Notes: a model not told the origin generated them from the letters alone. A stretch of 64,000 bases of DNA from an uncultured Microbacterium sp. (GCF_943912325.1 NZ_CALTTX010000005.1:15294-79293), one strand, 5' to 3'. Shown: positions 34,532-42,440, numbered from the stretch's first letter. Numbers and translations: made by a program.

Positions 34532-34567
34532 GGGCGCTAGGTCGAATCGAATATCGACCTAGCGCCC
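34532..34567. terminator. Bidirectional terminator-like hairpin
   Basis: Perfect 14-bp stem GGGCGCTAGGTCGA / TCGACCTAGCGCCC with an eight-base loop, between convergent genes 34013 and 34587. No clear T-tract. Confidence 0.6.
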
Positions 34568-34586
34568 TACGCGCGCTCACAGGCGA

Positions 34587-34877
34587 TTACTCGCCAGACG
34601 GCTTGAACTCCATCGGAACCGCGATTCGGTGAATCGCACCGACCGCGTGCTGGTACTGGCCCCGCCCGAGGTAGTCGCTGACCAATTGGCCCGCGTCCTT
34701 CGCCACGCCAGCGGGATCCCAATACTGCCCCTCGGAGATCCCGCCCACGTAGCGCTCGTCCGAGTCTTCCTCGAAGTGCTCGTCTTCCAGGCCGATCGAG
34801 AACGAGTCGTCGGCTTCACGCGTGATCTCAAGGATGAGTCGAATGGTGCGCTCGTTGGTGTTGACAATGGTGGCCAT
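34587..34877 (-). CDS. Unknown 96-residue acidic protein
   Basis: Not recognised. The ATG at 34877 is chosen for AAAGGAG upstream; a longer frame begins at 34955 without one. It opens TIVNTNERTIRLILEI and is rich in Asp/Glu through its middle (EDEHFEEDSDERYVGG). It lies between two hairpins, downstream of the integrase terminator, so it has its own promoter in 34878-34951. Accessory protein of the element. Confidence 0.6.
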   Translation of the reverse strand: MATIVNTNERTIRLILEITREADDSFSIGLEDEHFEEDSDERYVGGISEGQYWDPAGVAKDAGQLVSDYLGRGQYQHAVGAIHRIAVPMEFKPSGE

Positions 34878-34951
34878 GAGACCACTCCTTTCGTGTTGTG
34901 TGTGGTGTACCGCACTGGCGCCGCGAGACTTCTCTGTCCGCGATGCCCAAC

Positions 34952-34994
34952 ACAAAGAAAAAGCACCGTGAGACTCTGATGTCTCGCGGTGCTT
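34952..34994 (-). terminator. Terminator of the integrase gene
   Basis: Stem AAGCACCGTGAGAC / GTCTCGCGGTGCTT (34961-34994) with six-base loop. On the minus strand it is followed by TTTCTTTG, giving an intrinsic terminator about 95 bases after the integrase stop. Confidence 0.8.
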
Positions 34995-35088
34995 CGGTGC
35001 CTCAGAGTGCTATCTCCTGAGCGCTTGTACCTGGTGCCGTTCTAGCCGGTCCTCCATGCGATGCTCAAACCGTAGCACACCCGGAGCG

Positions 35089-36648
35089 TCAACGCCAAAC
35101 GATCTCCACTCGGTGAAGCATTGCCTCACGTGCAACGCCCGCGCGCCGTGCCTCGAAGTCCTTCTCCGACTCACCCTTCCTAGGCAGGGTCGTTGTTGGG
35201 ACACCCGCGGGCCAGTCCCCCACCGTCACGGACTCGATCAGATCCCGGAAGAACAGTCGCTTGCGATCAGGACGCCAATCGGCCCACCGCGCCAGCGCCT
35301 CGCGACGCTCTCCCCAGACGTCGACTCCGAGCGGCCCGCCCTGCGCGCCGTCGACCTGCGCCGACAGCCGAGCGATCTCCGAATCCAGCCGAGCGACCTC
35401 GCTCTGGGCCTCAGACTCAGACATGATCCCGGCGATGAACGCGCGCCCTGCCCTATCCCGCTCGGCCTTCCGGGCAGCGAGCTCCTTGCGGAAGCCCTCA
35501 AGGTCGCTGTTCGCTTCCTCGCGCTCGCGCTTGACGCGGTCCCAGTAGGGCACGTCGTCCAGATGAGCCACGCACTGTTCGTACAGATACGCCTCCAGGG
35601 CCTTCGCGTCGATGCTCACTCGGCCCTTGTCGCCGTTCTCATCCGGCGCGTGGCTGGGGTGGTCGCCGTTCATGAAGGCACGGCAACTCATCTTGAGGAA
35701 GTCGCCGTCGTTGCGCGAGACAGTCGCCAATGGACCACCGCAACGACCGCACCGGATGAGTCCACCGCCAAGCGGGTACTTCGAGGACTTGACTCCGAGA
35801 GCGTTGGTTCGGCGCGAGGAATCCGGCGCGAGTTTCGTCACGAGCCGCGAATGCGTGTCGTGGTCCAGAATCGGCTCCCAGCAATCCTCGATGCCAGCCG
35901 AGTTCGTGCCCGCCGTCGCGGGGTTGATCAGAATGTTACGCAAGACCGAGTGCCGCCAGGCCGTGCCCTTGCGAGTGAAATCGTCGCGCCCGTTCCAGTC
36001 CTTCACGATGCCGTACAGCGTGTCGTCCAGATCGAGAACCCGGTGCGCGGCCTCCTTGATCAGCTTGGACTCGCGGTCGTCGATGACCAGCGACCGATCC
36101 TCGCGGCGGTATCCGAAAGGCGGCACGCCACCGTGCCAGCGACCGTCCTTCACGCGCTGCACCTGCGCGCTCTTCACGCGCTCGGCAGTTCGCTCAGCCT
36201 CGGCCTGGTCCCACACTGCGATGGTGAGCATCGAGGCGCGGCCGTCCGCAGTGTCGAGATCATGCTGACCCGATGACACGGTGTGGATTCGGATGCCCGA
36301 TGCCCGCACAGCGTCGATCAACGCTTGCAGCTCCACGACCCGGCGAGTCAGTCGGCTGTTCGAGTAGGCAATCACAGCGTCGAATCGACGCTGCCCGATC
36401 TCCTGTATGAATCTGCGGTAGGCAGGGCGCAGCTTGTTCGAGAGGGTGCTCGCAGAGATGTCGTTGTCTGTGAAGATCTCCCACGAGTCGTAGCCGAGCC
36501 TCTTCGCAAGCTCGATGCACTCATCCTTCTGGCGGTCAACGCCGAGCGCACGCCCTTCCCTGTCCTTTGAGATGCGCGTATATATGGCAACATGCCCCGA
36601 CGCCGAAACGACGGACTGCCGAGAGGCGGTAGTGATACCCCGAGCCAA
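35089..36648 (-). CDS. int: Large serine integrase
   Basis: 519 residues (from 36648). N-terminal resolvase domain with the nucleophile in IYTRISKD, followed by DNDISAS, YSNSRLTRR and QAEAERTAERVK. A recombinase domain includes GVPPFGYRRED, then a zinc ribbon CGRCGGPL...MSCRAF and a coiled coil (about 380-440). TTG at 36648 is preferred because GGAGGA lies three bases upstream; a longer frame starts at 36693. Its 5' end lies about 170 bp from attR, the usual position for a serine integrase beside its attP. Such enzymes use short attB sites inside genes, matching the fpg target. Confidence 0.93.
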   Translation of the reverse strand: MARGITTASRQSVVSASGHVAIYTRISKDREGRALGVDRQKDECIELAKRLGYDSWEIFTDNDISASTLSNKLRPAYRRFIQEIGQRRFDAVIAYSNSRLTRRVVELQALIDAVRASGIRIHTVSSGQHDLDTADGRASMLTIAVWDQAEAERTAERVKSAQVQRVKDGRWHGGVPPFGYRREDRSLVIDDRESKLIKEAAHRVLDLDDTLYGIVKDWNGRDDFTRKGTAWRHSVLRNILINPATAGTNSAGIEDCWEPILDHDTHSRLVTKLAPDSSRRTNALGVKSSKYPLGGGLIRCGRCGGPLATVSRNDGDFLKMSCRAFMNGDHPSHAPDENGDKGRVSIDAKALEAYLYEQCVAHLDDVPYWDRVKREREEANSDLEGFRKELAARKAERDRAGRAFIAGIMSESEAQSEVARLDSEIARLSAQVDGAQGGPLGVDVWGERREALARWADWRPDRKRLFFRDLIESVTVGDWPAGVPTTTLPRKGESEKDFEARRAGVAREAMLHRVEIVWR

Positions 36649-36690
36649 GGTTCCTCCAAAGAGTTGACTGACGAGGACGCCGGGTGGAGG

Positions 36691-36768
36691 CACTTTGAGT
36701 ACTGCCCCACCTGCCAGACCAACGGCAAGATCCTTGCCGACCGGCGACGCTCGCGCATCGACAAATGA
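36691..36768 (+). pseudogene. Second Fpg/Nei 3' end inside the element
   Basis: Plus-strand reading HFEYCPTCQTNGKILADRRR followed by SRIDK and a stop: the second half of an Fpg zinc finger, clearly homologous to but different from the native remnant at 36819. It lies inside the element next to attR and partly antisense to the extreme 5' region of the integrase frame. The frame stays open upstream to an ATG at 36592 (58 codons in total). It probably records capture from an earlier host fpg. Confidence 0.75.
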
Positions 36769-36786
36769 GTCGATATGTCAATTATC

Positions 36787-36830
36787 GACCATAGGGCGCA
36801 AACAGTCACCATTCACAACAGCCTCGAGTA
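36787..36830. other. attR of the serine-integrase element
   Basis: Right junction: element half-site TAGGGCGCAAACAG (36792-36805), TCACCATTCAC, crossover AA at 36817-36818, then native fpg codons CAGCCTCGAGTAC. Confidence 0.88.
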
Positions 36831-36897
36831 CTGCGCCACGTGCCAGACGGGCGGCAAGCTGCTCGCCGACCGACGCCTCTCGCGGCTGCTGAAATAG
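36819..36897 (+). pseudogene. fpg: Native fpg 3' end, displaced by the element
   Basis: Encodes SLEYCATCQTGGKLLADRR and the rest of the normal Fpg C-terminus to the stop at 36895-36897. Joined to 29068-29873 it gives 295 codons in frame including the stop. It has no start codon or promoter of its own and is not expected to be translated. Confidence 0.88.
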
Positions 36898-36915
36898 CGG
36901 GCCAGGGCCTTCGCG

Positions 36916-37302
36916 CTAGAGGTAGGCCACGAAGGAGCTCGGAACCGTGACGTTGTCGGGCAGCCCGTGGAATGCCGGGGCGACGAGATCCGGCGTGTAC
37001 CCGGCGATGCCGCATCCGACGGGGGTGAGGAAGAAGCGCAGCTCGGGATGAGCCTGCGCATAGTCCACGAATCCGCGCGCGTGCTCTGTCAGCTCGTCGA
37101 GGCCACTCATGGTGTCGATCGCGTATGTCTGCCCATGGTGACCACGCCCCTCGCCCCACACCGCCCCGAATCGCTCATACGCGATGCGAGCGGCCCCGCC
37201 CCCGTGGGCGCCCGCGGCATTCGAGCCGAACACGAACACGTCGTTCGGCTGCAGCTCGCTAATGACTTCGGGCGTGATCTTCACGTGTTCTCCGTTCGGC
37301 AC
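36916..37302 (-). CDS. Macro-domain-like protein (A1S_2505-type)
   Basis: 128 residues. DVFVFGSNAAGAHGGGAARI and TPVGCGIAGYTPDLVAPAF resemble the ligand loops of macro (ADP-ribose-binding) domains, and the overall pattern is that of a small family annotated A1S_2505. GTG start. It lies just outside the element and was the native downstream neighbour of fpg, convergent with it. The ligand is unknown; ADP-ribose derivatives are a reasonable guess. Confidence 0.7.
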   Translation of the reverse strand: MPNGEHVKITPEVISELQPNDVFVFGSNAAGAHGGGAARIAYERFGAVWGEGRGHHGQTYAIDTMSGLDELTEHARGFVDYAQAHPELRFFLTPVGCGIAGYTPDLVAPAFHGLPDNVTVPSSFVAYL

Positions 37303-37400
37303 AACGTCATCGTGGCGGTGGAATCATCCGCGCTTGAAACCCCAGCCAATCACTGACGTTCGTCCGCCCGCCACCCGACGATGTTGAGCCGCCGCGGTGG

Positions 37401-37406
37401 GATGAT
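37401..37406 (+). promoter_or_regulatory. -10 box GATGAT, leaderless promoter of the SorC-type gene
   Basis: GATGAT, six bases, GTG. First base departs from the TAnnnT pattern. Confidence 0.45.
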
Positions 37407-37412
37407 CGAAGG

Positions 37413-38441
37413 GTGTCCTCGGTTCCCGCAGATCCGCTGCCGATTGCTCCCACGCCGATCGGCGCCGAGCCCGTCGACCCCGAAAAGGTGCGCCAGGCGC
37501 TGACGGCGGCGCAGCAGTACTACCTGCAGGGGCGCACGATGGAGGCGATCGCGGCCGAGTTTCGCACGTCGCGATCGACGATCTCGCGGCTGCTTTCGTA
37601 CGCGCGCGACGTCGGACTCGTCGACATTCGCGTCCGCTCGCCGTTCGAGGCGCCCCGCATGCTCGAACACGAGCTGCACGCCCGCTTCGGCGTCACGGCG
37701 CACACGACCGCCGTCCCCGATGACGTCGGCGACATCGAGCGCCTCGACCTCGTCGCGCGACAGGCCGCGAACGTCGTCGGCATGCACATCGAATCGCACA
37801 TGACGATCGGGCTTGCCTGGGGCTCGACGATGTCGGCCGTGAGTCGCCACCTCGTGCGCAAGCGCACGGCGGGCACGCGTCTCGTGCAGCTGAACGGCTC
37901 GGGCAACACCCGCACGACGGGCCTCGTTTACGCGAGCGAGATCCTCGGTCGCTTCGGCGCCGCCTTCGGCGCGCAAGTGCAGCAGTTCCCCGTGCCCGCA
38001 TTCTTCGATGACCCGACAACGAAGCAGGCCATGTGGCGGGAGCGCAGCACGAAGCGAATCCTCGATATGCAGCGGCAGATGGATGCCGTGGTGTTCAGCG
38101 TCGGCGCACCGGGTTCATCGGTCCCGAGTCACGTGTACACCGGCGGGTATCTCGATCCCGAGGACCTCGCGACGCTCGCGCGCGACGGCGTGGTCGGCGA
38201 CGTCGCGACGGTGTTCTATCGCGCCGACGGCTCACACACCGGCATCGCTCTCAACCAGCGCGCGACAGGACCCTCGCTCGAGCTGCTCGCGGACGTGAAA
38301 CGGCGCATCTGCATCGTCTCGGGCACGTCGAAAATAGACAGCCTGCGGGGCGCGCTCGCGGCGGGGCTCGTCTCGGACCTCGTGATCGACGAGCCGAGCG
38401 CGCGGGCACTCTTGACCCGAGCCGACGAATCGCTCGTCTGA
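37413..38441 (+). CDS. SorC/DeoR-type sugar-binding transcriptional regulator
   Basis: 342 residues. N-terminal HTH (YYLQGRTMEAIAAEFRTSRS then TISRLLSYARDVGL) and a C-terminal sugar-binding domain with TIGLAWGSTMSAVSRHL, VQLNGSGN and VVGDVATVFYRADG, the pattern of SorC-family regulators that sense phosphorylated sugars. No catabolic genes are adjacent, so the regulon is elsewhere. It lies upstream of the rib operon but separated by that operon's own promoter and riboswitch. Confidence 0.9.
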   Translation: MSSVPADPLPIAPTPIGAEPVDPEKVRQALTAAQQYYLQGRTMEAIAAEFRTSRSTISRLLSYARDVGLVDIRVRSPFEAPRMLEHELHARFGVTAHTTAVPDDVGDIERLDLVARQAANVVGMHIESHMTIGLAWGSTMSAVSRHLVRKRTAGTRLVQLNGSGNTRTTGLVYASEILGRFGAAFGAQVQQFPVPAFFDDPTTKQAMWRERSTKRILDMQRQMDAVVFSVGAPGSSVPSHVYTGGYLDPEDLATLARDGVVGDVATVFYRADGSHTGIALNQRATGPSLELLADVKRRICIVSGTSKIDSLRGALAAGLVSDLVIDEPSARALLTRADESLV

Positions 38442-38526
38442 ACAGCACGGTTCGCGGAGCGGCGCGGCCCGGAAGAGCCCTGCGTCGCGAAATGACTGGG
38501 AATGTCTCGCGCACGCCCGCGTTGGC

Positions 38527-38532
38527 TACAGT
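38527..38532 (+). promoter_or_regulatory. -10 box TACAGT of the rib operon
   Basis: TACAGT about sixteen bases before the first paired base of the FMN riboswitch, placing the transcript start near 38539. Confidence 0.5.
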
Positions 38533-38547
38533 GGAGCAGACAGTTGT

Positions 38548-38700
38548 GCTCCGGGGTCGGTGAGAATCCGAACCGGCGGTGAGAGTCCGCGACCCGAGCG
38601 CCGCCACGGCGGCGCGAGGTTGATCCGGTGAAAATCCGGAACCGACGGTGATGCATGCACGGTTCGACAGAACGCGCGTGCGAGTCCGGATGGAAGGAGC
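38548..38700 (+). ncRNA. FMN riboswitch (RFN element)
   Basis: Conserved RFN blocks can be read in order: CCGGGGTCGGTG, GAATCCGAACCGGCGGTGA, GAGTCCGCGACCCG, a variable GC stem, GGTTGATCCGGTGAAAATCC, GGAACCGACGGTGA and GAGTCCGGATGGAAGGAGC. The closing stem is GCTCC (38549-38553) with GGAGC (38696-38700). It precedes ribD by 78 bases, which contain a GC-rich hairpin-forming stretch that may form the expression platform. FMN binding is expected to shut off the riboflavin operon. Confidence 0.93.
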
Positions 38701-38778
38701 AACGGCATCGACGACGCGCATGGGCGCGGCGTGCGGTGCCGCGTGCGCGAGACCCCGGGGCGTTCGAGAGGACACCCG

Positions 38779-39864
38779 ATGGCAGCCACGACGGCGGAGC
38801 GCGAGGCGCTCGCGCGTGCGCTCACGCTTGCCCGGCGCGGCCCGCGCGGCGTGAACCCGCAGGTCGGCGCGGTCGTGCTCTCGCCGTCGGGCGAGGTCCT
38901 CGCCGAGGGCTACCACCGCGGCGCCGGCACGGCCCACGCCGAGGTCGACGCGCTGTCCCAGCTCGAACCCGGCGCGGCGGTAGGCGCGACGGTCGTCGTG
39001 ACGCTCGAACCGTGCAACCACACGGGCCGCACGGGTCCGTGTGCGCAGGCTCTCATCGAGGCGGGCGTCGCTCGCGTCGTCTACGCGATCGACGACCCGG
39101 GCGACGCGTCGAGCGGGGGCGCCGCGCGCTTACGCGCGGCGGGGATCGACGTCGTTTCGGGAGTGCTCGCGGACGAGGCATCCGCTCTGCTCGATTCGTG
39201 GCTCACGGTCATGCGCCTCGGGCGCCCGCACGTCACGGTCAAATGGGCGCAGTCGCTCGATGGCCGGGCCGCGGCGGCCGACGGCACGAGCAAGTGGATC
39301 ACGGGCCCGGTCGCGCGCGAAGACGTGCACCGGCGCCGCGCCGAAGCCGATGCGATCATCGTTGGCACGGGCACGCTGCTCGCTGACGACCCCGCTCTCA
39401 CGGCTCGCCGCCCCGACGGCACGCTCTATGACCACCAGCCGTTGCCGGTCGTGCTCGGGCAGCGCTCGGTTCCTGACGACGCGGCTGTGCGTCGGCATCC
39501 GCTCCCCCTCTTTCATCGTGACGGAGACAACCTTTTCGGCGAATGGGGCGATCCGGATGCCTCGACGTCGCTGCTGACGCAACTGCGGGAACGCGGCGTA
39601 CAGCGCGTCTTCGTCGAGGGAGGCCCGACGATCGCGAGCGCATTCCTGCGTGCGGGCCTTGCCGATGAGGTGCTCTGCTACATCGCGCCGACCCTCATCG
39701 GCAGCGGCGCGAACGGCGACGACCGCCCCGCGCTGCGCAGCCTCGGCGTCGACACGATCGCCGAGCAGCACCGGCTCGCGATCGCGAGCGTCGAGCGCCT
39801 GGGCGATGACCTTTTGATCGTCGCGCGGCCCGCGCAACGACCCTCCCCCGAAGGAGTGCACTGA
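38779..39864 (+). CDS. ribD: Bifunctional riboflavin deaminase/reductase
   Basis: Diaminohydroxyphosphoribosylaminopyrimidine deaminase (N-terminal) and uracil reductase (C-terminal), the second and third steps of riboflavin synthesis. 361 residues. Deaminase zinc site: TAHAEVDAL and LEPCNHTGRTGPC. Reductase: VKWAQSLDGRAAA, SKWITG, AIIVGTGTLLADDP and FVEGGPTIA. The ATG at 38779 has AGAGGA upstream; the longer frame from 38731 runs into the riboswitch platform. Its stop shares one base with the ribE start (TGATG). Confidence 0.95.
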   Translation: MAATTAEREALARALTLARRGPRGVNPQVGAVVLSPSGEVLAEGYHRGAGTAHAEVDALSQLEPGAAVGATVVVTLEPCNHTGRTGPCAQALIEAGVARVVYAIDDPGDASSGGAARLRAAGIDVVSGVLADEASALLDSWLTVMRLGRPHVTVKWAQSLDGRAAAADGTSKWITGPVAREDVHRRRAEADAIIVGTGTLLADDPALTARRPDGTLYDHQPLPVVLGQRSVPDDAAVRRHPLPLFHRDGDNLFGEWGDPDASTSLLTQLRERGVQRVFVEGGPTIASAFLRAGLADEVLCYIAPTLIGSGANGDDRPALRSLGVDTIAEQHRLAIASVERLGDDLLIVARPAQRPSPEGVH

Positions 39865-40592
39865 TGTTCACCGGAATCATCGAAGAACAGGGCGAAGTGC
39901 TCGACGTCGCACCCTCGGGCGACGGCGCGCGCCTGACGATCCGCGCGCCGCTCGCGGTGTCGGACGCGACGCACGGCGCCTCGATTCAGGTCTCGGGCGT
40001 GTGCCTCACGGTCGTCGATTTCGACGCCGAGGGCTTCACCGCCGACGTCATGCGCCAAACGCTCGACGTCACGACCCTCGGCGCGCTCGCGCCCGGCACG
40101 GCCGTCAACATCGAGCGCGCGATGAGCGCCGGCGGCCGCCTCGGCGGTCACATCGTGCAGGGGCATGTGGATGCCACGGGCACGATCCTCGACGTGCGCC
40201 CCGGCGACCGCTGGAGTGTCGTGCGCGTGGGAATTCCGCGCGAGCTAGCCCCCGTCGTCGTCGACAAGGGCTCGATCGCGATCGATGGCGTCTCGCTCAC
40301 CGTCAGCGCCGTCAGCGCGCCGCACGAAGCCGAGGCCTGGTTCGAGGTGTCGCTGATCCCCGAGACGCTTGCCGCGACGACGCTCGGCGCGCGCACTGTC
40401 GGCGATCGCGTCAACCTCGAGACCGACGTGCTCGCGCGGCACGTGCAGCGTCTGCTCGCTTTCTCACTTCCGTCGATCGACGCACCAGCGCCCGGCGCAA
40501 CCCCGCTCACCTCAACCCTGCCCATCTCACCCACGCTCGCCTCACCCCTGAACGACCCGCAACCGCACGACCCGCAAGGAGGCTCACGATGA
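39864..40592 (+). CDS. ribE: Riboflavin synthase, alpha subunit
   Basis: Dismutates two molecules of 6,7-dimethyl-8-ribityllumazine to riboflavin. 242 residues with the two-barrel repeat: MFTGIIEEQG and VSGVCLTVVDF in the first half, GHIVQGHVDATG and IDGVSLTV in the second. Normal enzymes end near residue 205; here about 35 extra Pro/Thr/Ser-rich residues follow, encoded by a run of similar ACCC/CTCACC words. The TGA overlaps the ribBA ATG (ATGA). Confidence 0.94.
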   Translation: MFTGIIEEQGEVLDVAPSGDGARLTIRAPLAVSDATHGASIQVSGVCLTVVDFDAEGFTADVMRQTLDVTTLGALAPGTAVNIERAMSAGGRLGGHIVQGHVDATGTILDVRPGDRWSVVRVGIPRELAPVVVDKGSIAIDGVSLTVSAVSAPHEAEAWFEVSLIPETLAATTLGARTVGDRVNLETDVLARHVQRLLAFSLPSIDAPAPGATPLTSTLPISPTLASPLNDPQPHDPQGGSR

Positions 40593-41896
40593 GCCCGCAG
40601 CTGTCCTCCATCCCCGACGCTCTCGAGGCCCTTCGCCAGGGTCGGCCCGTGCTCGTGGCCGACGACGAGAACCGTGAGAACGAGGGCGATGTCGTGCTCT
40701 CGGCCGAGCGCGCGAGCGCCGAGTGGCTCGCGTGGACGGTGCGCTGGTCGAGCGGATTCGTGTGCGCGCCGATGCCCGCCGAGTGGGCCGATCGCCTCGA
40801 CCTCGCGCCGATGGTCGCGCGGAACGAAGACGCGCGCGGCACGGCCTACACCGTCAGCGTCGATGCTGCTTCGGGCGTCACGACGGGCATCAGCGCGGCC
40901 GACCGCGCGCACACGCTGCGCGTTCTCGCCGACCCCACCTCGACGCCCACGAGCGTCACCCGCCCCGGTCACGTGCTGCCGCTGCGCGCGGTCGAGGGGG
41001 GCGTGCGCGAGCGCGGGGGTCACACCGAGGCATCCGTCGAACTCATGCGACTCGCGGGCCTTGCGCCCGTCGCGGCGATCGCCGAGGTCGTCGCCGAGGA
41101 CGGCTCGATGATGCGCCTGCCGGGCCTGATCGCGCTGGGCGCCGAGAACGCGATCCCCGTCATCACGATCGAGCAGCTCATCGCGTATCTTGACGAGCAC
41201 GAGCCGCTGCCCGCCCTCGACGCACGGGAGGCAACCGCGAGCCGCCGACGCGTGAGCCTGCGCGCCGAGGCGAACGTGCCGACCTCGCACGGCACCTTCC
41301 GCTTTCTCGCGTTCAAAGACCGCGTGACCGGCACCGACCACCTCGCGATCGTTTCGGGTGACCTTCTCGATGACGCACCCCTCGTGCGCGTTCACTCGGA
41401 GTGCCTGACGGGCGAGGCCTTCGACTCGCTCAAGTGCGAGTGCGGTCCGCAGCTCGACGAGGCTCTCGATCGCATTTCGCGCGAGGGCGGCGTCGTGATC
41501 TACATGCGCGGGCACGAGGGGCGCGGCATCGGCCTGATCAACAAACTGCGGGCGTACGCCCTGCAAGAGCGCGGTCTCGACACGGTCGACGCGAACCTTG
41601 CCCTCGGGCTCCCCGCCGATGCGCGCGACTACGCGGCTGCGGCCGGCATGCTCGCCGAACTCGGCGTCGAGCGCGTGCGCCTGTTGAGCAACAACCCCGA
41701 CAAGGTCGCGCAGTTGCGCGGCTTCGGACTCGACGTCATCGAGCAGGTGCCGTTGCTCGTCGGGGTCGGCGCCAACAACCACCAGTACCTCGAGACCAAG
41801 CGCGACCGCATGGGGCACGTCATCGGCGCGGGCGAGCTCGAGAACGCGATCGCCCACATGGCGGGGGCACACGAGACGACAGGAGATCAGCGATGA
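40589..41896 (+). CDS. ribBA: DHBP synthase / GTP cyclohydrolase II
   Basis: 435-residue fusion. The N-terminal 3,4-dihydroxy-2-butanone-4-phosphate synthase has ADDENRENEGDVV, TAYTVSVDA, TTGISAADRA, RPGHVLPLRA and GGHTEAS. The C-terminal GTP cyclohydrolase II has HSECLTGEAFDSLKCECG (zinc cysteines) and MRGHEGRGIGLINKL. It supplies both precursors of riboflavin. The start is the ATG at 40589 with AGGAGG upstream, not the longer frame that overlaps ribE. ATGA overlaps on both sides show tight coupling. Confidence 0.96.
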   Translation: MSPQLSSIPDALEALRQGRPVLVADDENRENEGDVVLSAERASAEWLAWTVRWSSGFVCAPMPAEWADRLDLAPMVARNEDARGTAYTVSVDAASGVTTGISAADRAHTLRVLADPTSTPTSVTRPGHVLPLRAVEGGVRERGGHTEASVELMRLAGLAPVAAIAEVVAEDGSMMRLPGLIALGAENAIPVITIEQLIAYLDEHEPLPALDAREATASRRRVSLRAEANVPTSHGTFRFLAFKDRVTGTDHLAIVSGDLLDDAPLVRVHSECLTGEAFDSLKCECGPQLDEALDRISREGGVVIYMRGHEGRGIGLINKLRAYALQERGLDTVDANLALGLPADARDYAAAAGMLAELGVERVRLLSNNPDKVAQLRGFGLDVIEQVPLLVGVGANNHQYLETKRDRMGHVIGAGELENAIAHMAGAHETTGDQR

Positions 41897-42372
41897 GCAT
41901 CGAAGGCGCACCGAAACCAGGAGAGCGAGTGGATGCCTCGGGGCTCCGCGTCGTCATCGTCGCCGGCACGTGGCACGAGCAGATCTCGGACGGGCTCATC
42001 GCGGGGGCCGAGCGGGCAGTGCGCGAAGCGGGCGCATCGTTCGAGATCGTGCGCGTACCCGGATCGTTCGAGCTGCCGGTCGTCAGCAAGGCCGCGCTCG
42101 ATGCGGGCGCCGATGCGGTCGTCGCACTCGGCGTCATCATCCGCGGGGGGACGCCGCACTTCGAGTACGTCTCATCGGCCGCGACCGATGGCCTCACGCG
42201 CGTCGCGCTCGACGCGGGAAAGCCCGTCGGCTTCGGCCTGCTCACTCTCGACGACGAGCAGCAGGGGCTTGATCGCGCGGGGCTTGCCGGGTCGAAAGAG
42301 GACAAGGGATACGAAGCAGCGGATGCCGCGGTGCGGACAGCCCTCGCGCTCCGCGCGCTGCGCTCCGTCTGA
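41893..42372 (+). CDS. ribH: 6,7-dimethyl-8-ribityllumazine synthase
   Basis: Condenses the RibD product with DHBP, forming the icosahedral lumazine synthase shell. 159 residues with VIVAGTWHEQISDGL, VPGSFELPV, ALGVIIRGGTPHFEYV, GLLTLDDEQQG (the substrate-binding loop, usually LTTDTxEQA) and KGYEAADAA. ATG at 41893 with AGGAGA upstream, overlapping the ribBA stop. Last gene of the FMN-controlled operon. Confidence 0.95.
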   Translation: MSIEGAPKPGERVDASGLRVVIVAGTWHEQISDGLIAGAERAVREAGASFEIVRVPGSFELPVVSKAALDAGADAVVALGVIIRGGTPHFEYVSSAATDGLTRVALDAGKPVGFGLLTLDDEQQGLDRAGLAGSKEDKGYEAADAAVRTALALRALRSV

Positions 42373-42428
42373 GTCCGACTGGCGCGCGCTCGAGCTTCTC
42401 GGGCGACTCGCGATGCTGAACCTTCAGC

Positions 42429-42434
42429 TAGACT
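42429..42434 (+). promoter_or_regulatory. -10 box TAGACT, leaderless promoter
   Basis: TAGACT, six bases, ATG of the 42441 gene; 57 bases after ribH, so the membrane gene need not depend on the rib operon. Confidence 0.6.
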
Positions 42435-42440
42435 GAACCC

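Larger units (their letters stand above)
29874..36818. mobile_element. 6,945-bp serine-integrase element (phage satellite or reduced prophage)
   Basis: Bounded by AA cores at 29872-29873 and 36817-36818. Removing it rebuilds an uninterrupted fpg reading frame (FADNSLEYCATC). Joining its ends gives an imperfect palindromic attP with arms TAGGGCGCAAACAG and CTGTTTGCGCCCTA, each eleven bases from the core. Contents left to right: consensus promoter and structured leader, capsid gene, two zinc-motif genes, recombinase fragment, tRNA-like sequence and terminator, wHTH-type gene, XRE regulator, two unknown genes, large serine integrase, second fpg 3' end. Base composition is visibly less GC-rich than the flanks. 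There is no terminase, portal, tail or lysis gene. Confidence 0.9.

Noticed and set aside
36592..36768. 58-codon frame as an independent gene
   Set aside because: Only its last third has meaning (fpg 3' end); the rest is antisense to the integrase start and has no RBS.
29874..36818. Insertion sequence or DDE transposon
   Set aside because: No DDE transposase and no target-site duplication; ends and enzyme match serine-integrase recombination.
40001..40588. N-terminal extension of the ribBA frame
   Set aside because: It overlaps ribE in another frame and is Arg-rich noise; the ATG at 40589 has an RBS and ATGA overlap.
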